64,000 nt of DNA. Origin: Acidilutibacter cellobiosedens (lineage in GTDB: Bacteria; Bacillota; Clostridia; Tissierellales; Acidilutibacteraceae). The stretch lies in NCBI RefSeq assembly GCF_004103715.1, contig NZ_CP035282.1, positions 1,106,673 to 1,170,672 on the forward strand. The letters are read 5' to 3'. Both the position numbers and the translations under genes were made by a program. Under the pieces are notes generated by a model. It searched no databases and had not been told where the DNA came from. It saw only the letters and a list, made by a program, of their open reading frames with translations. Positions 8,770 to 17,241 of the stretch are shown here, piece by piece (position 1 is the stretch's first letter; each line of letters opens with the position of its first letter).

Positions 8770-10433
8770 TAGAATATATATGTAAATACACCCCTGTAGA
8801 AATTCTTAAAGGATTTGGAGTAGAACCTATGTCATGGAATTGTTCTGTTGATAACTTAGATCAAGCAGATAAAATTATTCATCGGAACATATGCGCCTTT
8901 TCCCGGGCATTAATTGAACATAGGGTAAGGGAACCTGAAAATGTGCTGATTTTGACCAACTGCTGTGATTCTATAAGACGTGTTAGAGATGTGCTCGCTT
9001 CACGAGGTCAGACTGTTTTTATCCTTGATTTACCTCACAGAGATGATCAGTGCTCAAGAAGATTATATAAAAAAGAACTGCTTCGCTTTATTGATGAATT
9101 CTCTGCTTATTCAGGTAGAAAATTTGATTTAACTTGTTTCAAGGCTGCCTGCGGGAAACTTCCTTTGCCTATATCCGGTCCGACAGTTGCACTTCTTGGG
9201 GCAAGGATAAACAATAGGCTGCTTGACCGTATCCAAAAGCTGTCTCCGCTTCCCGTTATAAATCTTACTTGTACAGGCAATCGGAGAATCGGTATTGCTC
9301 CTCAGACAGACGATATAGAGAAACTGATGGATTGGTATGCCAGCGAATTGCTTTCCCAGATACCCTGTATGCGTATGACAGAAATTGCCTCACGGCAGGA
9401 ACTTATTAATGATCCGAATATTTGCGGAATTATATATAATACTATCAGTTTTTGTGATTATTACGGGTTTGAATATAAAATGTTGCGTGAAAAATTTTCT
9501 TTACCCATGTTGAAAATTGAAACCGATTATACAGGGCAGGGAGATGCACAGTTGGAAAATCGAATGAGTGCTTTTTTTGAGAATTTAAATGTATTATCTA
9601 AAAGGAATACATGTTCATATCCTAAAAATGAGAATTACAGTAAGAAGTTTTATATTGCGGGAATCGATAGCGGTTCGACTTCCACAGAAGCAGTAATCTT
9701 GGACAGTGAGCATAATATAGTTTCATCTGCTGTAGTGCCGACAGGTGTTAGCGTGCCGGATAGTGCAAAAAAGGCGTTTAAGGTGGCATTGCAAAAAGTG
9801 TCCTTGTCCGAAGAACGGATTGTTCGTACAGTTTCTACCGGATACGGACGTACTGCCGTGACTTTTGGGAACCGGGATATTACGGAGATTACCTGCCACG
9901 GAAAGGGAGCTTATTTTCTGAATCCGGCCATACGCACGGTTATTGATATGGGGGGACAAGACAGTAAAATTATCAGATTGAATTCGGATGGTTCGGTGAA
10001 GGATTTTGCGATGAATGATAAATGTGCTGCGGGAACAGGACGTTTTCTGGAAATGATGGCTCAATCTCTCGGCATTACCCTTGAAGAAATCAGCCTTTGC
10101 GGTCTAAAATGGGATGAAGAAATTACTATTTCGAGTATGTGTTCTGTTTTTGCTCAATCGGAAGTTGTCTCCTTGATTGCATCGGGAAAGAAATTGTCGG
10201 ATATTGTGCACGGCTTGAATGTTTCCGTTGCATCAAAGGTGATTGCCCTTGGAGGACGAACCGGAGCGGAGCCAGGCTATATGATGACAGGCGGTGTTGC
10301 AAAAAATATAGGAGTTGTCCGGGCAATTGAGGAAAAACTTGGGGTTACGATTTATGTGCCTAAGGAGCCGGAAATTTGCGGTGCTCTCGGTGCAGCTTTG
10401 ATAGCAATGGAGGATATCATGAATGAGTCTTGA
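8766..10433 (+). CDS. Fusion of HgdB-like domain and BadF/HgdC-type activator ATPase
   Basis: 555 residues. Residues 1 to about 285 look like a divergent 2-hydroxyacyl-CoA dehydratase-type domain. Residues about 295-555 are an ASKHA ATPase of the HgdC/BadF type: phosphate-binding GIDSGSTSTEAV near 299, MGGQDSK near 395 and CAAGTGRF near 420. Cys420 and Cys459 are 39 residues apart, the same spacing as the two Cys that bind the shared 4Fe-4S cluster of the HgdC dimer. It should inject an electron into the partner encoded upstream at the cost of ATP. Usually the activator is a separate protein, so the fusion is notable. The substrate is unknown. Confidence 0.75.
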   Translation: MIEYICKYTPVEILKGFGVEPMSWNCSVDNLDQADKIIHRNICAFSRALIEHRVREPENVLILTNCCDSIRRVRDVLASRGQTVFILDLPHRDDQCSRRLYKKELLRFIDEFSAYSGRKFDLTCFKAACGKLPLPISGPTVALLGARINNRLLDRIQKLSPLPVINLTCTGNRRIGIAPQTDDIEKLMDWYASELLSQIPCMRMTEIASRQELINDPNICGIIYNTISFCDYYGFEYKMLREKFSLPMLKIETDYTGQGDAQLENRMSAFFENLNVLSKRNTCSYPKNENYSKKFYIAGIDSGSTSTEAVILDSEHNIVSSAVVPTGVSVPDSAKKAFKVALQKVSLSEERIVRTVSTGYGRTAVTFGNRDITEITCHGKGAYFLNPAIRTVIDMGGQDSKIIRLNSDGSVKDFAMNDKCAAGTGRFLEMMAQSLGITLEEISLCGLKWDEEITISSMCSVFAQSEVVSLIASGKKLSDIVHGLNVSVASKVIALGGRTGAEPGYMMTGGVAKNIGVVRAIEEKLGVTIYVPKEPEICGALGAALIAMEDIMNES

Positions 10434-10504
10434 CTTGTACTCTTGCAAAACAACCGGCATGGGAAAACGTCAATCCGAAATAAATCAGCAAGAGGAAAGA
10501 TAAT

Positions 10505-10538
10505 AAAAAGCAGTGGGTTATGTTCCTCACTGCTTTTT
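10505..10538. terminator. Bidirectional intrinsic terminator
   Basis: AAAAAGCAGTG (10505-10515) pairs with CACTGCTTTTT (10528-10538). It lies between convergent genes and serves the HgdB/HgdC operon and probably the opposite gene. Confidence 0.85.
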
Positions 10539-10552
10539 ATTATAATTTGTAA

Positions 10553-11275
10553 TTACAATTCGAAGAAAAAAGGATTTTTTATTTGGTGTATTCCCCATAT
10601 ATCGACAGCCATTCTATACATCGCTTTGGCATGGATTCTGTCATGCCAAATAAAGCGACGGAGGACTTTTCGAAGTGTCCATTGTTCATCGCAGCTACCG
10701 TCAAATATTTGATTTTCAAGAAGAACGGGCATAGCCTCAACAGATTTGAGAGCATTAATACGATTTTCTGAAATATCCGGCAAGTTATTAATATTAATGC
10801 CTATTTCCCTAATGTAATATGAAACTACATTGTTGGCATGAGTATACATTTCGTTAGCGGTACGGGGAATTTCACCATAAAATGTTTTTCTTGGATTTAA
10901 AGATGTTTGATGCTTGTCTGGAATGGAATCATAAAGTGCCTTGAAATCATTTGCAGACTTCATAACTAATAATTTCAATTTTTTATATTCATCTATATTG
11001 AGGGGAAATTTTTCAGATTCAAATAGAACGTCTGAATCGGCGTCACAGATTTGTAGATTACTTTTCTTTTCCTGAACAATTTGTATTTCGGACTTTTCTT
11101 TATTACAAAATTTTTTTCCCGTTGACCACATAATATACTGCTTAATTTCTTTATCAAACTTGTTCAGAGCTTCGTCTTTTGTCCTTCCACGGACGTAAGC
11201 TCCTATGTAATTGCTCGAATGAATTAAGTATCCCTTATCATTATATTCAATAACTGCTTTAATAAGTAATGGCAT
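10553..11275 (-). CDS. Two-domain protein: HicB-like N-terminus, DinB-like C-terminus
   Basis: 240 residues. The first 60 or so resemble a HicB-type half-fold (IKAVIEYNDKGYLIHS, then GRTKDEALNKF). The last 140 look like a DinB/YfiT-type four-helix bundle ending with WTLRKVLRRFIWHDRIHAKA, where His residues could bind a metal. The ATG follows GAGAGGTG. No partner toxin or thiol-transferase gene is adjacent. Function is unknown, and both domain calls are by resemblance only. Confidence 0.5.
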   Translation of the reverse strand: MPLLIKAVIEYNDKGYLIHSSNYIGAYVRGRTKDEALNKFDKEIKQYIMWSTGKKFCNKEKSEIQIVQEKKSNLQICDADSDVLFESEKFPLNIDEYKKLKLLVMKSANDFKALYDSIPDKHQTSLNPRKTFYGEIPRTANEMYTHANNVVSYYIREIGININNLPDISENRINALKSVEAMPVLLENQIFDGSCDEQWTLRKVLRRFIWHDRIHAKAMYRMAVDIWGIHQIKNPFFFEL

Positions 11276-11394
11276 CTACAGCACCTCTCAATCCTATTTG
11301 AACTAAATTTCAATATAATATATTATATCATGTAAATTATTATAGAAATAAATTGTTTTGCCTCAAAAAGAAAAATAAATAAAATACCTATTAT

Positions 11395-11442
11395 TTTATT
11401 TAAGCACCTCTTTCCCAGAAGAAAAAAAGGTGCTTAAATAAA
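11395..11442. terminator. Intrinsic terminator
   Basis: A 15-bp inverted repeat (11395-11409 with 11428-11442, core AAGCACCT/AGGTGCTT) just past the end of the ABC-2 permease gene. Confidence 0.8.
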
Positions 11443-11448
11443 AAACAA

Positions 11449-12213
11449 TTAAAGCTGCTTTTTTCTAAATATTGTAATGGAACTACCGACCATAATTAGA
11501 ATATATATGACGGAAGTCAATACGGCATAGAAAAGGTTAGATGGCTTTACCGCCCGTGTCAGCAAGGCAATATTCTTTGCGGCAAGGGAGGAAGGATTAT
11601 ATTTTTGTATAGCAGGCACCATATTACAAACTGTTAACGCTACGACAACACCACCGGTTATAAGTAAGGAGCCGTAATTATTTTTTATCAACGTTGAAGC
11701 AAATAACAATACTGATAGTAGGAACATTCCAAAGAGCCATAAGCAAAAAACAGAAAACAATAAATTAGATGTTTGATCACCCGGGAATAAGTAAACCGTA
11801 TATCCCCAGCAGACAATAAAAGCCAGCATATAGCTTAGCGTCCAGACAATTGCCATTGAAGTGAACTTGGACAAAATGACTGTACTTCGTGATAATCCCT
11901 TTGTCAGCATATTGATCAGCGTTCCCTTAGATAATTCTGTCGCCAAGATTCCATGGAACAGGATAACCATTACAATTAATCCCATCTGAGAGATGTTTTT
12001 GAAAAATTGAGTCCATGAATCTATTGCAGTCGGATTGGTTATGGATATGGTTATTCCTTCTGTTGTAAATGAAGAGAATATTTCGGGAAGCAATTTTGCC
12101 GTCAGGGGACTCATCATTCCAAAGACGAAAAAAACAATCAGCATGATGAACAATTTATATGTCCGTATGCTTTCGATAATTTCTTTTTTTAGGAAAATAA
12201 AATAGTTTCTCAT
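11449..12213 (-). CDS. ABC-2 type transporter permease
   Basis: 254 residues with six probable membrane segments (first about 18-40, last about 225-245), typical of an ABC-2 permease. It begins 4 bp inside the upstream ATPase gene (ATGA overlap), so the two are co-translated. With the ATPase it would export a small molecule or peptide, or affect envelope stress. It is the last gene of a minus-strand operon: originally regulator, PLDc_N protein, ATPase, permease. Confidence 0.8.
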   Translation of the reverse strand: MRNYFIFLKKEIIESIRTYKLFIMLIVFFVFGMMSPLTAKLLPEIFSSFTTEGITISITNPTAIDSWTQFFKNISQMGLIVMVILFHGILATELSKGTLINMLTKGLSRSTVILSKFTSMAIVWTLSYMLAFIVCWGYTVYLFPGDQTSNLLFSVFCLWLFGMFLLSVLLFASTLIKNNYGSLLITGGVVVALTVCNMVPAIQKYNPSSLAAKNIALLTRAVKPSNLFYAVLTSVIYILIMVGSSITIFRKKQL

Positions 12214-13127
12214 TGTATTGCCTCCATAAACAAGTTTTCCAAAGTTGGTTCCATGATTTCAAACTTAATTGGAGTTATCTTTTTTTTAGCCAGCAGAGCA
12301 ATTAGAAATTGGCCGTCCTTTTTTATGTCCAATACCTTTATGGTTATGGTATTTTTATCTTTCTTTGCTGTTATTTCAGGTGATTTTAATTCTTCACAAT
12401 CCATAAAGGATTCAGCATCATCGGCCTTTGCAAATTCTATAACAAAACCGTTGTGTCGATGTTTTTTCTTTATATCGGAAAGGGTACCACAGAGGGCTAA
12501 TTTTCCATCATGTAAAAGAGCCACATGATCACAAATACGCTCAACATCTGAAAGAATATGAGTGGAAAAAATAACCGTTGTTTTCCCCTTTATTGCAGAT
12601 AAAATATCAAGAATTTCCTTTCTGCCTATAGGGTCGAGGGCAGAGGTTGGTTCATCACATATCAACAATGAAGGCTCATTAAAAAGGGCCTGTGCAATTC
12701 CGAGACGTTGCTTCATTCCCCGTGAGAAGCCGCTGATTCTTCTGTTTACCTTTTCTAAGCCCACGAGGGATATCAGTTCTTCACTTCTATTCTTAATTTT
12801 TGAATTTGATATTCCGGCAATTTCACCGCACAATTTAAGGTACTCCATTGGGTTCATATATCCATAGAACTCAGGAACATCAGGCAGATAACCGATGGAG
12901 ACATTACTTTTCCTTTCTCCATAAGATACTTTTTCACCATGCACAACAATATCACCGCTATCGGGCTTTAAAAGCCCTAAAATCATTTTCATGGTTGTGG
13001 TTTTTCCCGCACCGTTTTGCCCTACAAAACCAAATACTGAATGTTCGGGAACAGATAAATCCAAACCTCTTATCACGGAATGATTACCAAAGTTTTTACA
13101 GAGATGTTTAATTTCTAAAATATTCAT
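12210..13127 (-). CDS. ABC transporter ATP-binding protein
   Basis: 305 residues. Walker A GQNGAGKTT is at about 36-44, followed by a Q-loop region (IGYLPD), a slightly unusual signature FSRGMKQR, Walker B LLICDEPTSALDP and an H-loop (FSTHI). The C-terminal extension of about 90 residues is typical of ATPases paired with ABC-2 permeases (bacitracin- or lantibiotic-type exporters). The start overlaps the preceding gene's stop by one base (TAATG), and a GAGGTGAGG site precedes it. Confidence 0.9.
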   Translation of the reverse strand: MNILEIKHLCKNFGNHSVIRGLDLSVPEHSVFGFVGQNGAGKTTTMKMILGLLKPDSGDIVVHGEKVSYGERKSNVSIGYLPDVPEFYGYMNPMEYLKLCGEIAGISNSKIKNRSEELISLVGLEKVNRRISGFSRGMKQRLGIAQALFNEPSLLICDEPTSALDPIGRKEILDILSAIKGKTTVIFSTHILSDVERICDHVALLHDGKLALCGTLSDIKKKHRHNGFVIEFAKADDAESFMDCEELKSPEITAKKDKNTITIKVLDIKKDGQFLIALLAKKKITPIKFEIMEPTLENLFMEAIQ

Positions 13128-13327
13128 TAATCCTCACCTCTACCAAAAACAAAATAGATAATGGGACCGATAATCTGAATAAATAACACGATAAAGGACC
13201 ACATGATTTTGTTTCCGAAACGATAGTGAGGATGCCTGATTACATGGATAAACGCAGTAACGGCCAGCACAAGTTCCGCAATAATAAGGGGAATAAGAAA
13301 AGGCCAATATTCCTTTAGAATTTCCAT
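13127..13327 (-). CDS. PLDc_N-domain small membrane protein
   Basis: About 66 residues: two membrane helices (about 7-28 and 40-60) joined by a short basic loop (RHPHYRFGNK), ending in FGRGED. This is the pattern of the phospholipase D nuclease N-terminal (PLDc_N) family, often found with ABC exporters as a small accessory protein. The ATG at 13327 follows AGGAGGTATTATA. The gene lay directly behind the XRE regulator before IS copy 1 was inserted 16 bp upstream of the ATG. Confidence 0.75.
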   Translation of the reverse strand: MEILKEYWPFLIPLIIAELVLAVTAFIHVIRHPHYRFGNKIMWSFIVLFIQIIGPIIYFVFGRGED

Positions 13328-13429
13328 TATAATACCTCCTGACAATTATTGGTAGTGTCAATAAGACACCACTCTTTTTTTATTAAAGCCTTATATTATC
13401 AAGGGTTACAGAGTTTTTATAAAATAAAA

Positions 13430-13504
13430 AACAATGACCCCCCATTTTCTGTTATAATTTGAGTTATCATGCACCAAATTTAAATAGAAAGGTTGGTCAT
13501 TGTT
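13430..13504 (+). promoter_or_regulatory. Transposase start-site hairpin and internal promoter
   Basis: AACAATGACC (13430-13439) is the exact inverse of GGTCATTGTT (13495-13504), which ends right before the transposase ATG. An extended -10 (TGTTATAAT, 13451-13458) lies in the loop, so the element's own transcript would lack the left arm while a read-through transcript would fold over the start region. Copies 2 and 3 keep 8 bp of this pairing. Confidence 0.55.
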
Positions 13505-14947
13505 ATGTCTCAAATTATAACTTATTTACTACTATATAATCAATACTTACTTAATCGAATTTATGAATTAACTTTATTTATCGCAAAATATATTCCTCTT
13601 AAACAATGGGCCTTTGATGATTCTAAAAGTCCTTATTATCAGAAATTTAAAATAGATAAGCTTCCAATAATTAAAAAATTCTTTAAACAGGATTACAGTT
13701 TTTTACTTGAATACTATCTTTGGAAATATGGTAAACCTGTAAAACCGGTTCAACGTCGTAATGGTAAATCTATTCCTGAAGATATATTTTGCCCTCTCTG
13801 TGGTGCTCCTCATCAATACATTTACGATAATAATGGTGGTAAAGGCCAATATCAATGTAAAGTCTGTGGTCAAACTTTTATTACAGGTAAACAAGCAGCT
13901 TCTCCTTTGGTTCTTATTTGCCCTTATTGCGGACATGCTTTAGCTGCTAAAAAAGATCGTAAACACTTTATTGTGCATAAATGTGTCAATAAGAATTGTT
14001 CTTACTACAAGAACAATTTAAAGCTGCTTCCCAAAGACTCAGATCCTAGTGAGAAGTATAAATACAAGCTCCATTATATCTATCGTGAATTTACGCTGGA
14101 TTTCTTTTCTATGGATTTACATCAGCTTCCGTCATGGGCTACTAGTTTTAAGTTTAGAAAGAACAATGCTCATATTATGGGACTTTGTCTTACTTACCAT
14201 GTTAATCTTGGTTTATCTCTCCGTAAAACTGCTGAAGCTATGCGTGAAATCCATAATATTAATATCTCTCACACTATGGTTGCAAGCTATGCAAGAACTG
14301 CTGCCGTATTAATTAAGCCTTTTGTAGATACATTCGATTACAGTCCTTCAAATAACTTAGCTGCTGATGAAACCTATATCAAAATTAAAGGACTCAAGGG
14401 TTATGTTTGGCTCATTATGGATACTGTTTCTCGCTCTATTCTTGGTTATCAAGTCTCTAAAAGTCGTGACGTCGGCCCTTGTATACTTACCATGAGAATG
14501 GCTTTTGATAAATTTAGAAAATTCCCCGGTAAAGCTTTAAAATTTATATCTGATGGTTACAGTGCTTATCCTTTAGCTACTCAACAGTTTAAAATTGAAA
14601 AGGACTGGGACTTTAATGTTACTCAAGTTATTGGTTTGACTAATGATGATGCTGTAACTAAAGAGTATCGTCCCTTTAAACAAAAGATTGAACGCCTTAA
14701 CCGTACTCTCAAAGCTTCTTATCGTGTTACTTGTGGTTATGGTACCGATGATGGTGCTTATTATGGTGTAAACCTTTGGGTTGCTTACTATAACTTCCTG
14801 CGTCCTCATGAACTTTATAGTTGGAAACGTCCTTTAAATGAGGTTGATATGCTTAAGAATGCCGGCAATATGCCCGGTAAATGGCAGCTTCTTATCTTTT
14901 TAGGACAGCAAGTCATTCTTAATATGCAAGAAAATCCTGCATCTTGA
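13505..14947 (+). CDS. DDE transposase of IS copy 1
   Basis: 480 residues from the ATG at 13505. The N-terminal half carries several CxxC pairs (CPLCGAPH, CKVCGQTF, CPYCGHA, CVNKNC) that look like zinc ribbons. The C-terminal half is an IS240/IS6-type DDE domain: Asp in AADETYIKI, Asp in ISDGYSAY and Glu in QKIERLNRT. It is about twice as long as classical IS6 transposases because of the N-terminal part. The reading frame is intact. Differences from copies 2 and 3 are mostly conservative. Confidence 0.9.
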   Translation: MSQIITYLLLYNQYLLNRIYELTLFIAKYIPLKQWAFDDSKSPYYQKFKIDKLPIIKKFFKQDYSFLLEYYLWKYGKPVKPVQRRNGKSIPEDIFCPLCGAPHQYIYDNNGGKGQYQCKVCGQTFITGKQAASPLVLICPYCGHALAAKKDRKHFIVHKCVNKNCSYYKNNLKLLPKDSDPSEKYKYKLHYIYREFTLDFFSMDLHQLPSWATSFKFRKNNAHIMGLCLTYHVNLGLSLRKTAEAMREIHNINISHTMVASYARTAAVLIKPFVDTFDYSPSNNLAADETYIKIKGLKGYVWLIMDTVSRSILGYQVSKSRDVGPCILTMRMAFDKFRKFPGKALKFISDGYSAYPLATQQFKIEKDWDFNVTQVIGLTNDDAVTKEYRPFKQKIERLNRTLKASYRVTCGYGTDDGAYYGVNLWVAYYNFLRPHELYSWKRPLNEVDMLKNAGNMPGKWQLLIFLGQQVILNMQENPAS

Positions 14948-14987
14948 TTTCTATCTGTTCTTAGATTTCAGAGCCTGAGGTAACCCA

Positions 14988-15133
14988 GCCACCCTTTAGG
15001 GCTTGCCCTTGATAGTAGGACAAATACAATGCTACAATACTGTAAAGACGGCACGAAAAATTATCTGTTCTTGAGTTTCTTTGCCGTCGGTAAATATTGC
15101 GCAGCATTGTTTTGGCATACTGTCAAGGGTGGC
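14988..15133 (+). ncRNA. Structured non-coding 3' region of IS copy 1
   Basis: Nested complementary blocks occur between the transposase stop and the right end: GCCACCC/GGGTGGC (outer), CCCTTGATAGTA (15006-15017)/TACTGTCAAGGG (15118-15129), ACAATGCT/AGCATTGT and GACGGC/GCCGTC. The 12-bp stem is kept in copy 3 with a compensatory T-A to C-G exchange. Whether it acts as RNA or as DNA is unknown. Confidence 0.5.
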
Positions 15134-15216
15134 GGTGACTGCCATGAAAATATATTTTTGCAATTTTCTAGGTTCTATTCAGCCTGATTTTTTATTCTTG
15201 TTTTTCATAGGCTACT

Positions 15217-16329
15217 TTACACTATCCAATTATTTTTTAGTTTTTCAATTATTGTCTGAAAACGGCTATCACCTGAAAGTACTGCAAACGCAGGGTTATT
15301 TACAATCACATCAGTCATACTTTGCTTTATCGTTTTTTCATCTCGGGGCAGTTGTATTCCCAAATCAAGTTCGTCCAGCCAGTTATCCAGCAGATCAAAG
15401 AAATGATCCCCCTGTAGGTGCAGAGGATATATATTTCCTGTGACGATTTCCGTGTATTTTTCCAGCATATCGAGGGCCTCATTGTTTCTTTTCTGTGTAA
15501 TATACCCTTGAGCAGCGGATATATAGGTATTGATAAAAACTGCCGGATGCAGATGCTTGAAATCGAAGGCTTCTGCTGTTATAAGAGCACGTTTCAGTAC
15601 TTCATCAAATCTTTCCGGTTCATCTGCACACAGCAGTAGATAATTAGGGAAAAAATTAAACAGGATAACAATATTTTGATAGATTCCAGCCTGTAAAGCA
15701 GTTTTTGCATCTTTTATTCTTCCTGTCATTTGGTATGCAGAAGCTAATAGTAATTCAGGAGGCAGTATCTGTGTATTCATTCCTTCAAGCAATTCTAGTG
15801 CAGCATTTGGATCATTAGTAGCAATACAACACAATGCCTCCATATACAATGCCTGCTTAGTCAATGACACATCATTGCTTTCATTCTTTACACGGATGAA
15901 AAGTTCCTTTGTTTCACGAATCAAGAGTGTCGTCTTGTCCGGATCTTTTGGTAACATGCTATGATTTAATATAAGAATCCCCATTTGCAGCAGCAGAGGA
16001 AAACAGGAAAAATATTTTTTTATAATTTGACGACAGTGTCCCATTACTTCGTCAAAGGGTTTTGATGCAAAGTCAGCGGACAGCTTCAGATATAATTTCC
16101 GAATATCCTCTTTTGTCATTTGTGGTTCGTAGTCCATCAGATCATCAATGCTGATATTAAAATATGCTGCAAGTTCCGGAAGAAAAGTTATGTCAGGATA
16201 GCTTTGCCCTGTCTCCCATTTGGAAACGGAGGCCTTTGAAACCCCTATATAATTAGCAAGTTCATCTTGTGTGATTCCCTTTTCTTTTCGTTTATTCACA
16301 AGAACTTTTGCAATATTTATTTCTTTCAT
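15217..16329 (-). CDS. XRE-family regulator with TPR-like C-terminus, 3' end altered by IS
   Basis: About 370 residues. An N-terminal helix-turn-helix (about residues 5-60, with GITQDELANYIGVSKASVSK) is followed by a long helical repeat region, as in regulators that sense a peptide or small ligand. The ATG at 16329 follows AGAGGTGA. The last three codons (W-I-V) and the stop are supplied by the inserted IS. Joining across the 8-bp target duplication restores an ending CQEVL whose TAA overlaps the ATG of the PLDc_N gene. The regulator was therefore the first gene of the ABC-2 operon. The lost tail is short, so the protein may still work. Confidence 0.85.
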   Translation of the reverse strand: MKEINIAKVLVNKRKEKGITQDELANYIGVSKASVSKWETGQSYPDITFLPELAAYFNISIDDLMDYEPQMTKEDIRKLYLKLSADFASKPFDEVMGHCRQIIKKYFSCFPLLLQMGILILNHSMLPKDPDKTTLLIRETKELFIRVKNESNDVSLTKQALYMEALCCIATNDPNAALELLEGMNTQILPPELLLASAYQMTGRIKDAKTALQAGIYQNIVILFNFFPNYLLLCADEPERFDEVLKRALITAEAFDFKHLHPAVFINTYISAAQGYITQKRNNEALDMLEKYTEIVTGNIYPLHLQGDHFFDLLDNWLDELDLGIQLPRDEKTIKQSMTDVIVNNPAFAVLSGDSRFQTIIEKLKNNWIV

Positions 16330-16561
16330 AAAAATCACCTCTATATTTATTTTATCCGATAAATAGAAACTTACAATGGATTGGTGATTGATTTTGGTTG
16401 AAAAAATCAACCTATGAGATACATAACGGATTAAATATCGATAATAAAATGACGATGATAATTAAAGCTAAAAAATAGTTTCAAATTACAACTTTATAGT
16501 TCCTCGGTATATTATTTATGATATCATATATTTAAATTTACTTATGAGGAGTTGAAAAAAT

Positions 16562-17167
16562 TTGAAAATTTTATACGGAACAGGGAATATTGCAAAAATC
16601 AATTCTATGAAAAACATGCTGAGAAATTTAGAAATAGAAATTATTTCTTTAAATGATGTCAATTTAAAAGTAGAAAAAATATATGAAAATGGAAACAGCC
16701 CTTTGGAAAATGCTAAGATAAAAGCTTTTGCCTATTATAAAGTGTGGGGGAAACCTGTTTTTTCATGTGATTCCGCCTTGTATATAGACAGAATGGATTT
16801 TTATCATCAACCCGGCGTTCATGTAAGAAGGATAAATGGCGGAGAATTAAATGATGAGGAAATGATAAAATATTACACTGAACTTGCCTCAAAAGCAGGC
16901 GGTGAAGTAAAGGCAAAATACAAAAATGCAATATGCCTGATTTTAGATGAGAAAAAGGTCTTTGAATATGATGGAAATGATATTGCGGAAGAGTTTATCA
17001 TTACTTCTGAACCACATAAGAAAAGAAAAAGAGGATTTCCTTTGGACTCAATATCCAAAGATATTAAAACAGGTAAATATTATATGGATTTATCTTATTA
17101 TACCGAAAGCCAGAAGAATATGATAAATGGATTTAGAGATTTTTTTATAAGAAGTTTAGTTCTATAG
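16562..17167 (+). CDS. Ham1/RdgB-like nucleoside triphosphate pyrophosphatase
   Basis: 201 residues resembling the ITPase/XTP pyrophosphatase family, which removes non-canonical purine nucleotides (ITP, dITP, XTP) from the pool. Visible family marks are TGNIAKINSMKNML at the N-terminus (nucleotide loop), SPLENAKIKAFAYY, and CDSALYID near residue 74 with the catalytic Asp. It is divergent from typical RdgB (the usual SGL after the Asp is replaced by SAL). The start is TTG at 16562 behind GAGGAGTTG. It stands alone. Confidence 0.65.
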   Translation: MKILYGTGNIAKINSMKNMLRNLEIEIISLNDVNLKVEKIYENGNSPLENAKIKAFAYYKVWGKPVFSCDSALYIDRMDFYHQPGVHVRRINGGELNDEEMIKYYTELASKAGGEVKAKYKNAICLILDEKKVFEYDGNDIAEEFIITSEPHKKRKRGFPLDSISKDIKTGKYYMDLSYYTESQKNMINGFRDFFIRSLVL

Positions 17168-17241
17168 CGATTTCTATGATATAATAATAAACTGTGTGGA
17201 AAATTAGAACTTTAGATTTTACATGATAATGGGGGTTTGCT

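Larger units (their letters stand above)
13351..15226 (+). mobile_element. IS copy 1 (IS6/IS240-like, 1876 bp)
   Basis: The left end is GGTAGTGTCAATAAGACACC and the right end is CTACTTTACACTATC, which form imperfect terminal inverted repeats (GRTAGTGTMAA). It is flanked by an 8-bp direct repeat CAATTATT (13343-13350 and 15227-15234), so the target duplication is intact. It carries one transposase gene, an upstream hairpin and a roughly 270-bp structured non-coding 3' region. It differs from copies 2 and 3 at many scattered positions and so is an older or separate arrival. It is inserted inside a regulator-ABC transporter operon. Confidence 0.95.

Noticed and set aside
15081-15443. Plus-strand open frame of 120 codons across the right end of IS copy 1
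   Set aside because: It spans the IS junction and runs antisense to the XRE regulator. It is an accidental frame.
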